Positions 21,455 to 29,744 of a stretch of 64,000 nt of DNA are shown piece by piece. The stretch covers positions 65,817,355 to 65,881,354 of the forward strand of contig OZ038384.1 of NCBI GenBank assembly GCA_964036045.1, read 5' to 3'. Position 1 is the first letter of the stretch. Each line of letters opens with the position of its first letter. Position numbers and translations under genes: made by a program. Source of the DNA: Eutreptiella sp. 'Long Island Sound 2002' (lineage: Eukaryota > Euglenozoa > Euglenophyceae > Eutreptiales > Eutreptiaceae). The notes beneath the pieces are model-generated. The model saw only the letters and a program-made list of their open reading frames with translations, did not search any database and was not told the origin of the DNA.

Positions 21455-23791
21455 TTAGTTTCGCTTCTTACGCTGGGACATAGTCTCAGCACAGGTTAGG
21501 AGCTGCCCCTCGTTGTTCTCAACGAGGTAAGTGCGGAAGATGGGGTTGATACTTGCATCTGGTTGTATGAGGGCTGACATAGGTTCCCAGGTCGCCTCGG
21601 ATAACCCATAGCCATCCCACAGGGTTAGGAATTTCCAGCCCTGTTTATACTCGTGGCGAGCAATACCTGCAACCACGTAGTAACCATCGACTGCCATCTC
21701 ATCGGCAGTCATCTCTTCGAGTTCGTCTGCCTCCTCTGGACTGGCAGCGTTCTCTAGGTCTATACGTTCAACCTCACTGTCGCTGAGGCGCCACTCATCC
21801 CAAGACAAGTCGTCAGGGGAGTGATAGTGCCTCAACTGCTTAGGTGCACACAGTAGTTCACCACCTAGACGTGGACTGCACCGGACATGGATCCTGGATC
21901 CATCTATCCTGATGATACGATAGGGTCCAAAGTAAGGGTCCTGTAGGCAGTTACGTGGCCAGGAGGGTAGGCGTGAATGGTGTACCAAAACAAGGTCACC
22001 AACCTTGAAGCTGGCAGGTCGCCGTAGGCGGTTCCGTCGGCTCTGTTCACGGTCACGAATGTGTCTCAGGTTAGTACCAGCCTGGTTAGCCAGAGACTGC
22101 TTGTGTTCCAGCCAATCTCCCACAGGGCTCTTGAAGTCCTCAGGAAAGGGGGTTTTGAAGAACCAAGCAGGTCGTCCTCCATGGAACAGTTCGTGGGGGG
22201 TGAAACCCGTAGAAGAGCTCCGCTGTGAGTTCATGGTCAGCACTGCCCAGGGCACTAGGCGTACCCAGTCCTTGGTGCGCTCCTGTTTCATCAGGATTCT
22301 TAAGTTTTGCTCCACCACACGGTTCTGTCTCTCACAGAGAGGGTTAGACGTGTGGGTATAGGGCACACCTGTGGTTACCTCCACGTTGAGGGCATTTAGC
22401 ACTCGTTTGTACCACCCAGTGTCACTGCGGATACGTACATCCTCATCAGAGTGCACCTGCTTAGGTGCTCCATAGGGTTCGAACCATTGTTCGACCAACA
22501 TTTTCACAGTCTGCTCACCTGTGATTTTCTTATTGCAAGGGAACACACGGGTGAAGCGAGATACACCACAGGTGACCACGAGGCAACTATCATAGCCGCC
22601 AAAGCGTGGTAGGCCGTGGATGAAATCCACGTAGAGAAGAGAGTTAGCACAATAGGGTATGGGTAAGCTGGAGATCAGGCCCCTATCCCTACTGTCGCTC
22701 TGCTTGCTGGCATGACAGCCACAAGCATCCACAATGGTCTGCATACGCGACCTCAGTTCAGTCAGGGTTAGACTAGAGTAGAAACACTCACGGAAGAAGT
22801 CCACTGAGCGATTAGCGCCAGTGGGACCAGAACTGAGATAGGACCACTGTAGGCACCCATCCAGTCGTGCCTCAGGCACCACAATTCGGTCCTCGTAGAA
22901 GAGGTACTGATTGTTTTTATACCACTGGTGCCCGTCAATGACACGGGGTTCGAGACCAGTGCTGAGGGTTTGGAGAATTTCTTCATACTCTGACTGATAG
23001 TCGGTTAGCCTCCAACCCTCCAGGATTCCAGCAGTGCGCATGGACAGGTCAAGATGGACATCCATACACTGGAAAGCCTCTCTGGCGAGCGCCTCAGAGC
23101 TCTCACCAATAAGTGCATCGAAGTTGTTGCGCGATATATAGTCAGACAGTTCATTCTTTATCCCGGGGATATGATGCACTGTCAGCCTGAACTGGCTCAG
23201 GTAAGTCCACCACCGTTTTAGCTTTGCTTTCTCTGGTGGTGGGCCCTTCTGAAAAGACTTCACAGGCTCCTGATCACACAGCCAGACAATAGGGTTAGAT
23301 CCCAGGAGTCGGGATTGTGACGATAGCACCAACATACCGGCCAGGAGTTCCTGGTCATAGGTGCTGTAATTGGAACGCGCTTGGTTCCATTTCCAATTCC
23401 AGTGTCCCAGTGGCACCAGTCGCCACTCACTGATAGGATAGTCATGTTTCAACGAACCATCACGCTTCAGTCCAGTAGTACGATGATGGCAGTGGGTTAG
23501 TTCAGCGGGGTTAAGCTCCTGCCATTGGTAGATCGTACCTCCCCCCCCTACATCACTGGCATCAGCGATCAGGACTATCTCGCCCTCAGGGCGGGGCACT
23601 CCCAGGCAGTTGGAGGAGGCAATCTTCTTCTTCAACTCTTGCAAACACTCTTCCCCTCTGGAGGTCCACCTCCAGGGAGTAGTTTTCTTGATTGGGTCAG
23701 TGAGGGGTGCAGAGGAGTAAGTAAAATTGTGGATGTGACGCCGATAGAAATTACAGGCGCCCACAAAACTCCTCACATCGTGTAGGCCCTT
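21455..23791 (-). CDS. pol part 2 of element 2: RNase H, integrase, chromodomain
   Basis: This segment is in the same frame as the RT segment upstream and separated from it only by TAG at 23,792-23,794. RNase H features: D in IADASDVGGG, E in YDQELLAGM, D in LCDQEPVKSF, D in NELSDYISR. Integrase triad: YVDFIHG, HSDEDVR, CERQNRVVEQN. The N-terminal zinc motif is degenerate (both His unclear, CGCHASK at the Cys pair). The C-terminus has a chromodomain (GYYVVAGIARHEY...FLTLWDGY...ATWEP). It ends in TAA. Confidence 0.9.
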   Translation of the reverse strand, partial: KGLHDVRSFVGACNFYRRHIHNFTYSSAPLTDPIKKTTPWRWTSRGEECLQELKKKIASSNCLGVPRPEGEIVLIADASDVGGGGTIYQWQELNPAELTHCHHRTTGLKRDGSLKHDYPISEWRLVPLGHWNWKWNQARSNYSTYDQELLAGMLVLSSQSRLLGSNPIVWLCDQEPVKSFQKGPPPEKAKLKRWWTYLSQFRLTVHHIPGIKNELSDYISRNNFDALIGESSEALAREAFQCMDVHLDLSMRTAGILEGWRLTDYQSEYEEILQTLSTGLEPRVIDGHQWYKNNQYLFYEDRIVVPEARLDGCLQWSYLSSGPTGANRSVDFFRECFYSSLTLTELRSRMQTIVDACGCHASKQSDSRDRGLISSLPIPYCANSLLYVDFIHGLPRFGGYDSCLVVTCGVSRFTRVFPCNKKITGEQTVKMLVEQWFEPYGAPKQVHSDEDVRIRSDTGWYKRVLNALNVEVTTGVPYTHTSNPLCERQNRVVEQNLRILMKQERTKDWVRLVPWAVLTMNSQRSSSTGFTPHELFHGGRPAWFFKTPFPEDFKSPVGDWLEHKQSLANQAGTNLRHIRDREQSRRNRLRRPASFKVGDLVLVHHSRLPSWPRNCLQDPYFGPYRIIRIDGSRIHVRCSPRLGGELLCAPKQLRHYHSPDDLSWDEWRLSDSEVERIDLENAASPEEADELEEMTADEMAVDGYYVVAGIARHEYKQGWKFLTLWDGYGLSEATWEPMSALIQPDASINPIFRTYLVENNEGQLLTCAETMSQRKKRN

Positions 23792-24622
23792 CTAAGGGTC
23801 ATCGCGAATCTGCATGTCCTGTAGGGGCTGCATCTTAGACGCGGCTGGTTTCCACCAGCCATACCCCACGTCGAAACCCAAATACTCCATCTCCTCTTTC
23901 ATAAACTCACATTTTTCGAGTTTGATTCTGAGATGGTTTTCTTGACAGACAATGAAAAATTCACGGAGGAGAAGGACATGGTCCTCTTTGGTATTAGTAC
24001 CCAAACTCACGTCGTCGATGTGAGCCTCCATTTCTGCACCCCGAGAAATCAACTCTTGCACTAGAGGCCTGCGCCTCAGTATGTACAAAATTTTGTTCAT
24101 AAGCTCCTGGAAGAGCGCTGGGGCATTAGCCACCCCGAAAGGCATAACCTTCCACTTGAAGACACGACCCTTAGGGGTTATAAAGGCCAACAGCTCCTGA
24201 GCTGCGGCGGTTAGGTCCACCTGCCAGAAACCAGAGCGTTTGTCCATTTTGGTCTGATACCTGCATTTGGCAATACGCTCCAGGGTGTTTTCCATGTTAG
24301 GAATACTCCCTGAGTGGTTCTGGGTTTCCTTGTTGACCTCACCATAGTCTACAACAAGACGTAGGGCAGTCGACCCTGGTTTGGCAACAAGGAAACAGGG
24401 ACTGCAGTGATGGGGATAGTCCCCGTGTTTATACTCTTCAACGAGGCCAGCATCAATGCATTCCTGGATCTGGCGCTCGATTTCTTCAACCTGTTCCTGT
24501 GGAGCGGTATAGGGACGACGCCTCACTCGCATCTTTTCAAATTCTGGTTTCAATTTCAGGTCCATCTGGACCAGTTTTTTTACAAGAAAGGGGAGGCGGC
24601 AAGGCGCCGAACACCTCCTCAT
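23792..24622 (-). CDS. pol part 1 of element 2: reverse transcriptase
   Basis: RT blocks are in order: CSPCFLVAKPG, LRLVVDYGEVN, QTKMDKRSGFWQVDL, MPFGVANAPALFQELM, and the catalytic box AHIDDVSLG. The box has His where Tyr or Phe is usual. It ends at an in-frame TAG, after which integrase and RNase H continue in the same frame. It overlaps the end of the protease frame; the shift lies at a run of seven A near 24,580 (SCKK...). Confidence 0.9.
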   Translation of the reverse strand: MRRCSAPCRLPFLVKKLVQMDLKLKPEFEKMRVRRRPYTAPQEQVEEIERQIQECIDAGLVEEYKHGDYPHHCSPCFLVAKPGSTALRLVVDYGEVNKETQNHSGSIPNMENTLERIAKCRYQTKMDKRSGFWQVDLTAAAQELLAFITPKGRVFKWKVMPFGVANAPALFQELMNKILYILRRRPLVQELISRGAEMEAHIDDVSLGTNTKEDHVLLLREFFIVCQENHLRIKLEKCEFMKEEMEYLGFDVGYGWWKPAASKMQPLQDMQIRDDP

Positions 24623-26234
24623 AGGTTATCAGCAGTTTCTTCAGGCGGGGGTCAAGGTTAAGACTCTCGAGTTTCTGAAGGAAATCCTCCTCAGCATGGA
24701 GGTTGCTTTTTCCATGTTCTTTCTTTTTCTGCCGATCAGCAGTTTCGGCAGGCACAGTACCATCGTCCCACTCAGGGGGACATTGCTGCCCATAGTGTAG
24801 AGAATACACTAGAGGTATCTCAGGATCAGGCAGCGTATAGGACTCATCGTCCTCCTCAGACCAGATGGAGGATTTCCAGGTATGTCTGAGGTATTGCAGC
24901 CGCTCTTGGCGCTCAATACCTTCGGCCTTCAGGTACAACAGCCGCCAGAGTTCTTGAGTGTCATGCTCAGACAATGGCATGTTATTAGCAGCAGGCCGCG
25001 CCAGAGCATCAGCACTCCGGGCCACGGGTTCACCTGTGTGCATAGGCTGCATGTGTAGCACTGGCTTCCCAACAGGGGAAGCGGGTTCAGAGGTTGACTC
25101 TAGATCTACCTCCTCTAGCAACAGCTGGGCTAGGAAGGCACTATGTTTTAGGTCAACACAGCTGGGATCAACAGAAGGAATAGTGCTGGCGATCTCAGAC
25201 AGTTGGTTGTCAGCATCCTCTTTTACAGCTGCAGGTTCCAGATAGTCATCGGGAGACTCACACCCTGTAAGTGTGGCAGATAGGTGCTCAGGAGATCGAT
25301 TTTTGAGATCATAAAGGGTCAGGCCACGATTTTTGGCCATGACCTCTTTCAGGAGCACCTGGTCTAGGTCACACAGGGGTACAGGATTGAGAGATCCATC
25401 GACAATGGACAGGAAACTGGCCCACTCAGGGGCCTGCATAGCTGTGTCTGAGTCCTCAGGCACATAGATGGGGCCGTCGGGGAGTTGCACTCTTCCCACG
25501 GTCATTCGATCTAGCATACGGCGCCAGTAAGCATGTTCACCAGAGCAGCCCCAGTCAGGGGTGCACATAGCAACCCTTCCTCCCTCATAAGCGATTTTGG
25601 TTAGAACCTTCGCGAGCAGGGAGAAGGGAGGGCTAGCATACGCTAGGCCCATTGCTTTCCAGAAGAAACGGAAAGCATTGTTCAGTTGTTTCGAGCAGTA
25701 CAACTGCATGATGTGCTGTTGTTGGCTCGCAAACAATTCCACCTGGATCTCATCCAGGTTTACCTGAAGGGCCGCCAGTCCATTTTCAAGAACGTGACGG
25801 GCCAATTGGTAATTTTCAGTACGATAGTTAGTCTTGGATGCGTAGCGCAGCCCAGACTCTGTTCGTCCTGACAGCTCCAAAGGTACGGAGAATAGCCCAC
25901 TGCCAAAGTCGCAGTGCAAAGAATAGGGGCGCTGTAGGGACAGCACTTTTACCTGGGTGTTTCTTCGTAGGAAGTCGGTGCCGATGACGATGTCAAAGGC
26001 GTCGGTGTCCAGCACTCTGCAGTGTTGGGTCACGGTTTCGTCGCCCAGACATATAGTCACATCGACCCCCCCCAAGGAATGGATGGTACGCCCATCCCCT
26101 ACTCTTATGGCCACGGTCTTAGTTTTCTTGAAAGTTTGTAGCAGGCGCCGGGCCACTATGGAAAGTGTTGCACCGGTGTCAAGCACCGCTCGAAAAACCT
26201 GATCCCCGATTTTCACGAGGATCCAGAAAACCAA
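24537..26234 (-). CDS. aspartic protease and linker of element 2
   Basis: A retropepsin domain near the N-terminus shows VLDTGATLSIVARRLL (active-site DTGA), a flap region, and IVIGTDFLRRN. About 430 residues of acidic linker follow before the RT, much longer than usual. The frame runs out at 24,537 just after the A7 run where the RT frame takes over. Confidence 0.85.
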   Translation of the reverse strand: MVFWILVKIGDQVFRAVLDTGATLSIVARRLLQTFKKTKTVAIRVGDGRTIHSLGGVDVTICLGDETVTQHCRVLDTDAFDIVIGTDFLRRNTQVKVLSLQRPYSLHCDFGSGLFSVPLELSGRTESGLRYASKTNYRTENYQLARHVLENGLAALQVNLDEIQVELFASQQQHIMQLYCSKQLNNAFRFFWKAMGLAYASPPFSLLAKVLTKIAYEGGRVAMCTPDWGCSGEHAYWRRMLDRMTVGRVQLPDGPIYVPEDSDTAMQAPEWASFLSIVDGSLNPVPLCDLDQVLLKEVMAKNRGLTLYDLKNRSPEHLSATLTGCESPDDYLEPAAVKEDADNQLSEIASTIPSVDPSCVDLKHSAFLAQLLLEEVDLESTSEPASPVGKPVLHMQPMHTGEPVARSADALARPAANNMPLSEHDTQELWRLLYLKAEGIERQERLQYLRHTWKSSIWSEEDDESYTLPDPEIPLVYSLHYGQQCPPEWDDGTVPAETADRQKKKEHGKSNLHAEEDFLQKLESLNLDPRLKKLLITYEEVFGALPPPLSCKKTGPDGPEIETRI

Positions 26235-26258
26235 GTCCTCCTCTTCGGAGCCGCCCCC

Positions 26259-26645
26259 CTACTCCTCATCAGGGAACTTCACATCCACCCCTGCAGCAAT
26301 GAGGGACTTGGCCATCCAGGCCAAGCGCCTCTTCTTGGAGGTATTCCCCTCAGGGGTAGCGTTATCCCCTTGGGGGCGCTTCTTGGGGTCACCTGCGGCA
26401 GGAGCGGGTGTAGCAGCAGATGTGGGTGTAGCAACATGCGCTGATGAGCACCTCTGGGGGCTAGGGGGTCCATTTTTGCCACCCCCCTTGCCACCTCCTT
26501 TACCACCTTTATCCCCATTCGGGGGATTTCTGGCGGGCGTTTGGGTCTTTCTGGCGTTCCGCCTCTTGACGCTTGAGTTTGTCACTCTCGCGTTTCTTGA
26601 TGTGGCATTCGTCCTCGTAGTGACGACGTTTGCCACAGTAACCAC
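26259..26645 (-). CDS. gag-to-protease linker frame of element 2
   Basis: A 128-codon frame with Gly/Lys-rich NGDKGGKGGGKGGGKNG, then an Ala/Pro stretch and a basic SKKRRLAWMAKSL. It overlaps the end of the zinc-knuckle frame (26,509-26,645) in another frame and stops just before the protease frame, so it probably bridges gag and pol by a frameshift, programmed or mutational. Confidence 0.6.
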   Translation of the reverse strand: MVTVANVVTTRTNATSRNARVTNSSVKRRNARKTQTPARNPPNGDKGGKGGGKGGGKNGPPSPQRCSSAHVATPTSAATPAPAAGDPKKRPQGDNATPEGNTSKKRRLAWMAKSLIAAGVDVKFPDEE

Positions 26646-27282
26646 AGGTGATGGTACACCTGAAATGGTCCTGATGGGTCACAGTGTTCCCATCTTTGGT
26701 ATGCTGCTGACGTTTCATCTGCAGCATACAGCCACTGCGGAGATCGCAGTCAGAGGCATGACAAGGTCCCCCCTTGTCATTGACAGGTCTGCAGTAGAAC
26801 AGGGGGGTTGTACCTGCATCAGGTTTAACCTCATTCATGGCACGTAGGTTACCCCTCCCTTTACCACCTCCCTGGTTGGTGTTAGTGGGATTTTTATGTC
26901 CTTTCCCTTCGCCATGTTCAGGGGTAGGGGTACCACCACGTCCGGAATGCTTCTTGAGGAATTTCTCCATGTGGGAGTCATTCTCTCTCTCAAGAGCTAG
27001 CTCAATCCAGAGATCCACCAGTTCATCGTACGAGTGGGTCCTGCTCTTCCTCTCAGAGGTGGAGCGGCAATCATCCCACGTACGTTGGGGGATCTGACTC
27101 ATGAGCCACAGGTGGGGCTCAGTGGCTCCGTAGGAGCCCACGTTCATCCTCGAAAACAAGTACTCCAAGTCGCACACATATTCAGAAATTCGCGCAGCGG
27201 ATGGAAACTCAGGGAGCATAGGTAGCTCCTCGATCTGTGTGCATACGCTGAGGTCAGTCTCATAGACTGGGAATGTTTTCTC
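26509..27282 (-). CDS. gag part 2 of element 2: capsid C-terminus and zinc knuckle
   Basis: Same frame as the upstream gag segment across TAG 27,283-27,285. It contains a canonical CCHC knuckle CGYCGKRRHYEDEC (C-x2-C-x4-H-x4-C), preceded by a charged Gly-rich region. Gag packages the element RNA through such knuckles. Confidence 0.85.
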   Translation of the reverse strand, partial: EKTFPVYETDLSVCTQIEELPMLPEFPSAARISEYVCDLEYLFSRMNVGSYGATEPHLWLMSQIPQRTWDDCRSTSERKSRTHSYDELVDLWIELALERENDSHMEKFLKKHSGRGGTPTPEHGEGKGHKNPTNTNQGGGKGRGNLRAMNEVKPDAGTTPLFYCRPVNDKGGPCHASDCDLRSGCMLQMKRQQHTKDGNTVTHQDHFRCTITCGYCGKRRHYEDECHIKKRESDKLKRQEAERQKDPNARQKSPEWG

Positions 27283-28500
27283 CTACCTCAGGAGTATCTC
27301 TGCCCAGGTAGAACAGGTTTTCACAATCTGTTTCACCTGTTTTTGCAAAAATTTCTTTTTGCATGAGCGTTTCAGCAGTGAACATTTGGTGGCCACATCC
27401 ACATGGGATCGGCCAGTCAACAAAAGGAACTCTGCAAATTCTTCTTCCCATTCGGGCAGATTTTTGGGGTCGGACTCCGGCAGTTCCAGCTGGATGTTCG
27501 CCTGGGCAATAGGTCTGCCCGTCTTCCCACCCCCCGGAGTTAGGCCTGAAGGCGACACGCCGGCAAGAGGTGCCAGGGCTGACAGCCCTCTTTTCTCACT
27601 CTCTGTGACAGGCACGTCCTGTAGTTCAGCCATGGGCACAGTCCTGGCACGGGGGTGAAAGGGGCTGGGGCATGTGACCTTAGGCAACAGCCTTGAGACC
27701 CTTGATCTCTTAAGATCTTCGGCCAGGGTACTCAGTCCTGGAGAGAGAGAGGGCAACTCTGGCTTGGGTAAGGGTTCTGTAATACCCAGTTTAGCCTTAA
27801 TGGCCTCCGATAGGGCCGTCACATCTGGATCTTCTGATCCAGACAGGAGTTTGGCCAACAGCTCGGCCGTATGATCCAGGGCACCGTAGGTTGGCCTTGG
27901 ATGATGTTGTTCTTCAACTCGAGTCCGTCCCACTTCGGGAGCCCTTGGGGTTGGACAACATGCTCTTGGATACTCAGGTCTTGGTCGTCTTGGCAGGGAC
28001 GCAGTCTCGGCTCTGTCGGACGGCGGGCCAGAGTGCGCGTAGGACCCCAGGTCTGTACGTGGTCTGGATCCATGTACAGCCAATGGCTCCTCTCCATCTT
28101 CCCCACGAATGGATTTGTAGTACTCCTCATGTAGGATGTACTCATCCATCTTCTTCCTCAGTTCCTCATACTCCTCAGGGCCTTCAATCGCTGTTGAGGA
28201 TGAAGCCGGACAGTTGGATCTGGATACTGAGGCTGCTACACGTCTGTGGAGATGACTGAAGCTGTCTCCACCGTGGGCTGCTAAGGCCTCGGTGGTAAGG
28301 CCTTTATTTTCTTCCGCCCTTCTGCGTTCTGGATCTCCTTGGGACCCAGATGCGCCACTGAGATGTTGTGGAGCTCGGTAAGGTGGTTCACTCATAGGGT
28401 GGGCCATGCTGCCCATTTGCACTTGGACAGTTCTGATGGGCCAGGTCCTGACGCTTGGCGTGGACATGATGAACTTGTTGTTGAGCTTTTTGTGCTGCAC
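27283..28500 (-). CDS. gag part 1 of element 2
   Basis: A 405-codon frame beginning about 50 bp after the 5' LTR. The N-terminus is Ser/Pro/Arg-rich with an acidic helix (EGPEEYEELRKKMDEYILHEE). A capsid-like segment near the end reads NIQLELPESDPKNLPEWEEE. It ends at an in-frame TAG with no loss of alignment beyond it. Confidence 0.82.
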   Translation of the reverse strand: MQHKKLNNKFIMSTPSVRTWPIRTVQVQMGSMAHPMSEPPYRAPQHLSGASGSQGDPERRRAEENKGLTTEALAAHGGDSFSHLHRRVAASVSRSNCPASSSTAIEGPEEYEELRKKMDEYILHEEYYKSIRGEDGEEPLAVHGSRPRTDLGSYAHSGPPSDRAETASLPRRPRPEYPRACCPTPRAPEVGRTRVEEQHHPRPTYGALDHTAELLAKLLSGSEDPDVTALSEAIKAKLGITEPLPKPELPSLSPGLSTLAEDLKRSRVSRLLPKVTCPSPFHPRARTVPMAELQDVPVTESEKRGLSALAPLAGVSPSGLTPGGGKTGRPIAQANIQLELPESDPKNLPEWEEEFAEFLLLTGRSHVDVATKCSLLKRSCKKKFLQKQVKQIVKTCSTWAEILLR

Positions 28501-28531
28501 TTCTTCTCAGGGTCGGTTCAAAAGGTCACAA

Positions 28532-28549
28532 GGGACTGTCTCTGCTACA
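28532..28549 (-). other. primer-binding-site-like sequence of element 2
   Basis: Directly after the 5' LTR the minus strand reads TGTAGCAGAGACAGTCC. It resembles the complement of an initiator-Met tRNA 3' end (TGGTAGCAGAG) with one base missing. The match is imperfect, so the primer identity is tentative. Confidence 0.4.
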
Positions 28550-29259
28550 GGAAAGATGTCCTTGATTTATGCCCTAGATATTTTGATGAAATCCTGCAGG
28601 TTTTGTAGTTGAAAACCCAAACCAAAGCAGCAAGTAGAGCAAGAACAGGATGTGGATCGAATCAATGATTGGTTTTGGAATCCAGTGTAACACAGAAGGG
28701 CTGCAGATAGACAAAGCAGGTTTATACACAAAGATTCAATCACAAATGGATAATACAAAAGATTTTATATGAAAATTGGTCTGACTCTTGCCTCAGAGAT
28801 TGCATTAGGCACTTCATGTGCACTCCTTTGGGTGAAATGGTGCTGGTTAGGAATGTGGGGCATAGATGTCAGGACCACACAGAAAATGACTTGGCCAGGC
28901 AACTGCATTCAGAAACAGTTACAAAGTATGACCACAATAAGTGGTAGAAACAATTGAGTATAGGGGTCTTGGGGTGGGAGACCACTAGGCTTAACCTCCA
29001 AGGCCTAAAGCATGAAATGCCTATTTTATTTCGGTATATCCTCCATGAAGGAAGGTACCTCCGCTCAGTTGAGTGGTAGGGGTGAACTTCATGGGGGGCT
29101 AGGGTCACAACCCTAGTTACTTTGAGAAAGTGTACTTTAGGCAACAAAAGAGAGATAAAAACACTTAAGTTTGTCTTAGCATCAACAAAAGGGTTTGTAA
29201 GGGGGGCTTGGCCTGGATCAAGCCCTCCAAGAAAGACATGGCAGTGACTTTTTCTTACT
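28550..29259 (-). repeat. 5' LTR of element 2
   Basis: About 710 bp, nearly identical to 18,038-18,746. In element orientation it begins AGTAAGAAAAAGTCACTGCC and ends CATCTTTCC. A TATA box TATAAAA lies at 28,763-28,769, leaving about 190 bp for R and U5. Confidence 0.93.
28763..28769 (-). promoter_or_regulatory. LTR TATA box
   Basis: Minus strand TATAAAA in the 5' LTR; the same box is at 18,251-18,257 in the 3' LTR. Its position about 215 bp before the LTR end is suitable for transcription start in the LTR. Confidence 0.45.
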
Positions 29260-29274
29260 CATTATGCCACATAC

Positions 29275-29519
29275 CTTCGCTTCGGCATCCCAAGGTCCAA
29301 AATGAGGCGCACAGCGTCGGATCCTGTGAAAGCTTTTTTTGTAGCCCTTTTTGTCTGTTTGGAAGCCCTCTGTGTGTTACCAATTCGGTCAGCAAGTTGT
29401 TTCCATAGGCGTTTTGTCGTGCCGTTTGTGCAAAAAAAAGTGAACAAGTCGTCCACCGGCTGTTGGTCCCCCCACCCGCTGTAGTGGTCGTTCACCACTT
29501 GCAGCCAGTGGTGGGACAT
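29275..29519 (-). CDS. exon 1 of transposon gene
   Basis: An ATG at 29,519 opens about 81 codons (MSHHWLQVVNDHYSGWG..., then a basic stretch SKQTKRATKKAF) ending DLGMPKR plus two bases of the next codon, followed by a strong donor GTATGT at 29,274. Joining to exon 2 restores an uninterrupted frame (PKR-R-YKKLISWADAKEKK). The intron was originally about 0.3 kb and now contains the 11.2-kb Gypsy element, giving an 11.5-kb intron. Confidence 0.6.
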
Positions 29520-29714
29520 TTTTTAAAAAAGGTTTGTCACACGTCAGTTTCAGGTGGTTATGCAAATATTTTGTTCAGAAAAGCGCGCGCCGCTGGCGCA
29601 GCCGCCGCCGCCAGCGCTGGCGGTGGTTCCACCGCGGTTCAAACGCGGTTCAGCGGTTCAACCGCGCCCCTTCCGAGTTCAACCGGGTTAAACCGGGTAA
29701 AACCACGGTGTGAA

Positions 29715-29742
29715 GTACCTGATCCAAATGAGCACGTAGGGA
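29715..29742. repeat. right terminal inverted repeat, 28 bp
   Basis: Perfect inverted copy of the left terminus, followed by TA at 29,743-29,744. Confidence 0.9.
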
Positions 29743-29744
29743 TA

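Larger units (their letters stand above)
18038..29259 (-). mobile_element. Ty3/Gypsy chromovirus with intact LTRs (element 2)
   Basis: Two LTRs of about 709 and 710 bp flank a minus-strand gag-pol. CATTA at 18,033-18,037 and 29,260-29,264 is a 5-bp target duplication. A PPT (AGGGGGG) abuts the 3' LTR and a PBS-like site abuts the 5' LTR. I count about seven or eight substitutions and one single-base indel between LTRs, so insertion was recent. Despite that, gag and pol each contain one in-frame TAG, and there are frame changes between gag, the linker, protease and RT. The element lies within intron 1 of the TIR-transposon gene. Its LTRs lack the usual TG...CA ends. Confidence 0.95.
16045..29744 (-). 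mobile_element. TIR DNA transposon with dioxygenase-like gene, interrupted by a Gypsy element
   Basis: Perfect 28-bp inverted repeats at 16,047-16,074 and 29,715-29,742 are each flanked by TA, consistent with a TA target duplication. Without the chromovirus insertion the element would be about 2.5 kb. Motifs GGTTCAACCG/CGGTTGAACC recur near both ends and in the intron. One spliced minus-strand gene fills it: exon 1 starts about 225 bp from the right terminus and the stop is about 560 bp from the left terminus. TA duplications are typical of Tc1/mariner-like elements, but no DDE/D transposase of that family is recognisable. Confidence 0.8.

Noticed and set aside
22005-22361. Plus-strand ORFs inside the chromoviruses (for example 22,005-22,361; 10,502-11,566)
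   Set aside because: They are antisense shadows of gag and pol, without recognisable domains.
29580-29720. CRISPR-like or satellite array of GGTTCAACCG
   Set aside because: The motif is irregularly spaced and concentrated near the transposon ends and intron; it is better explained as subterminal repeats of the TIR element.
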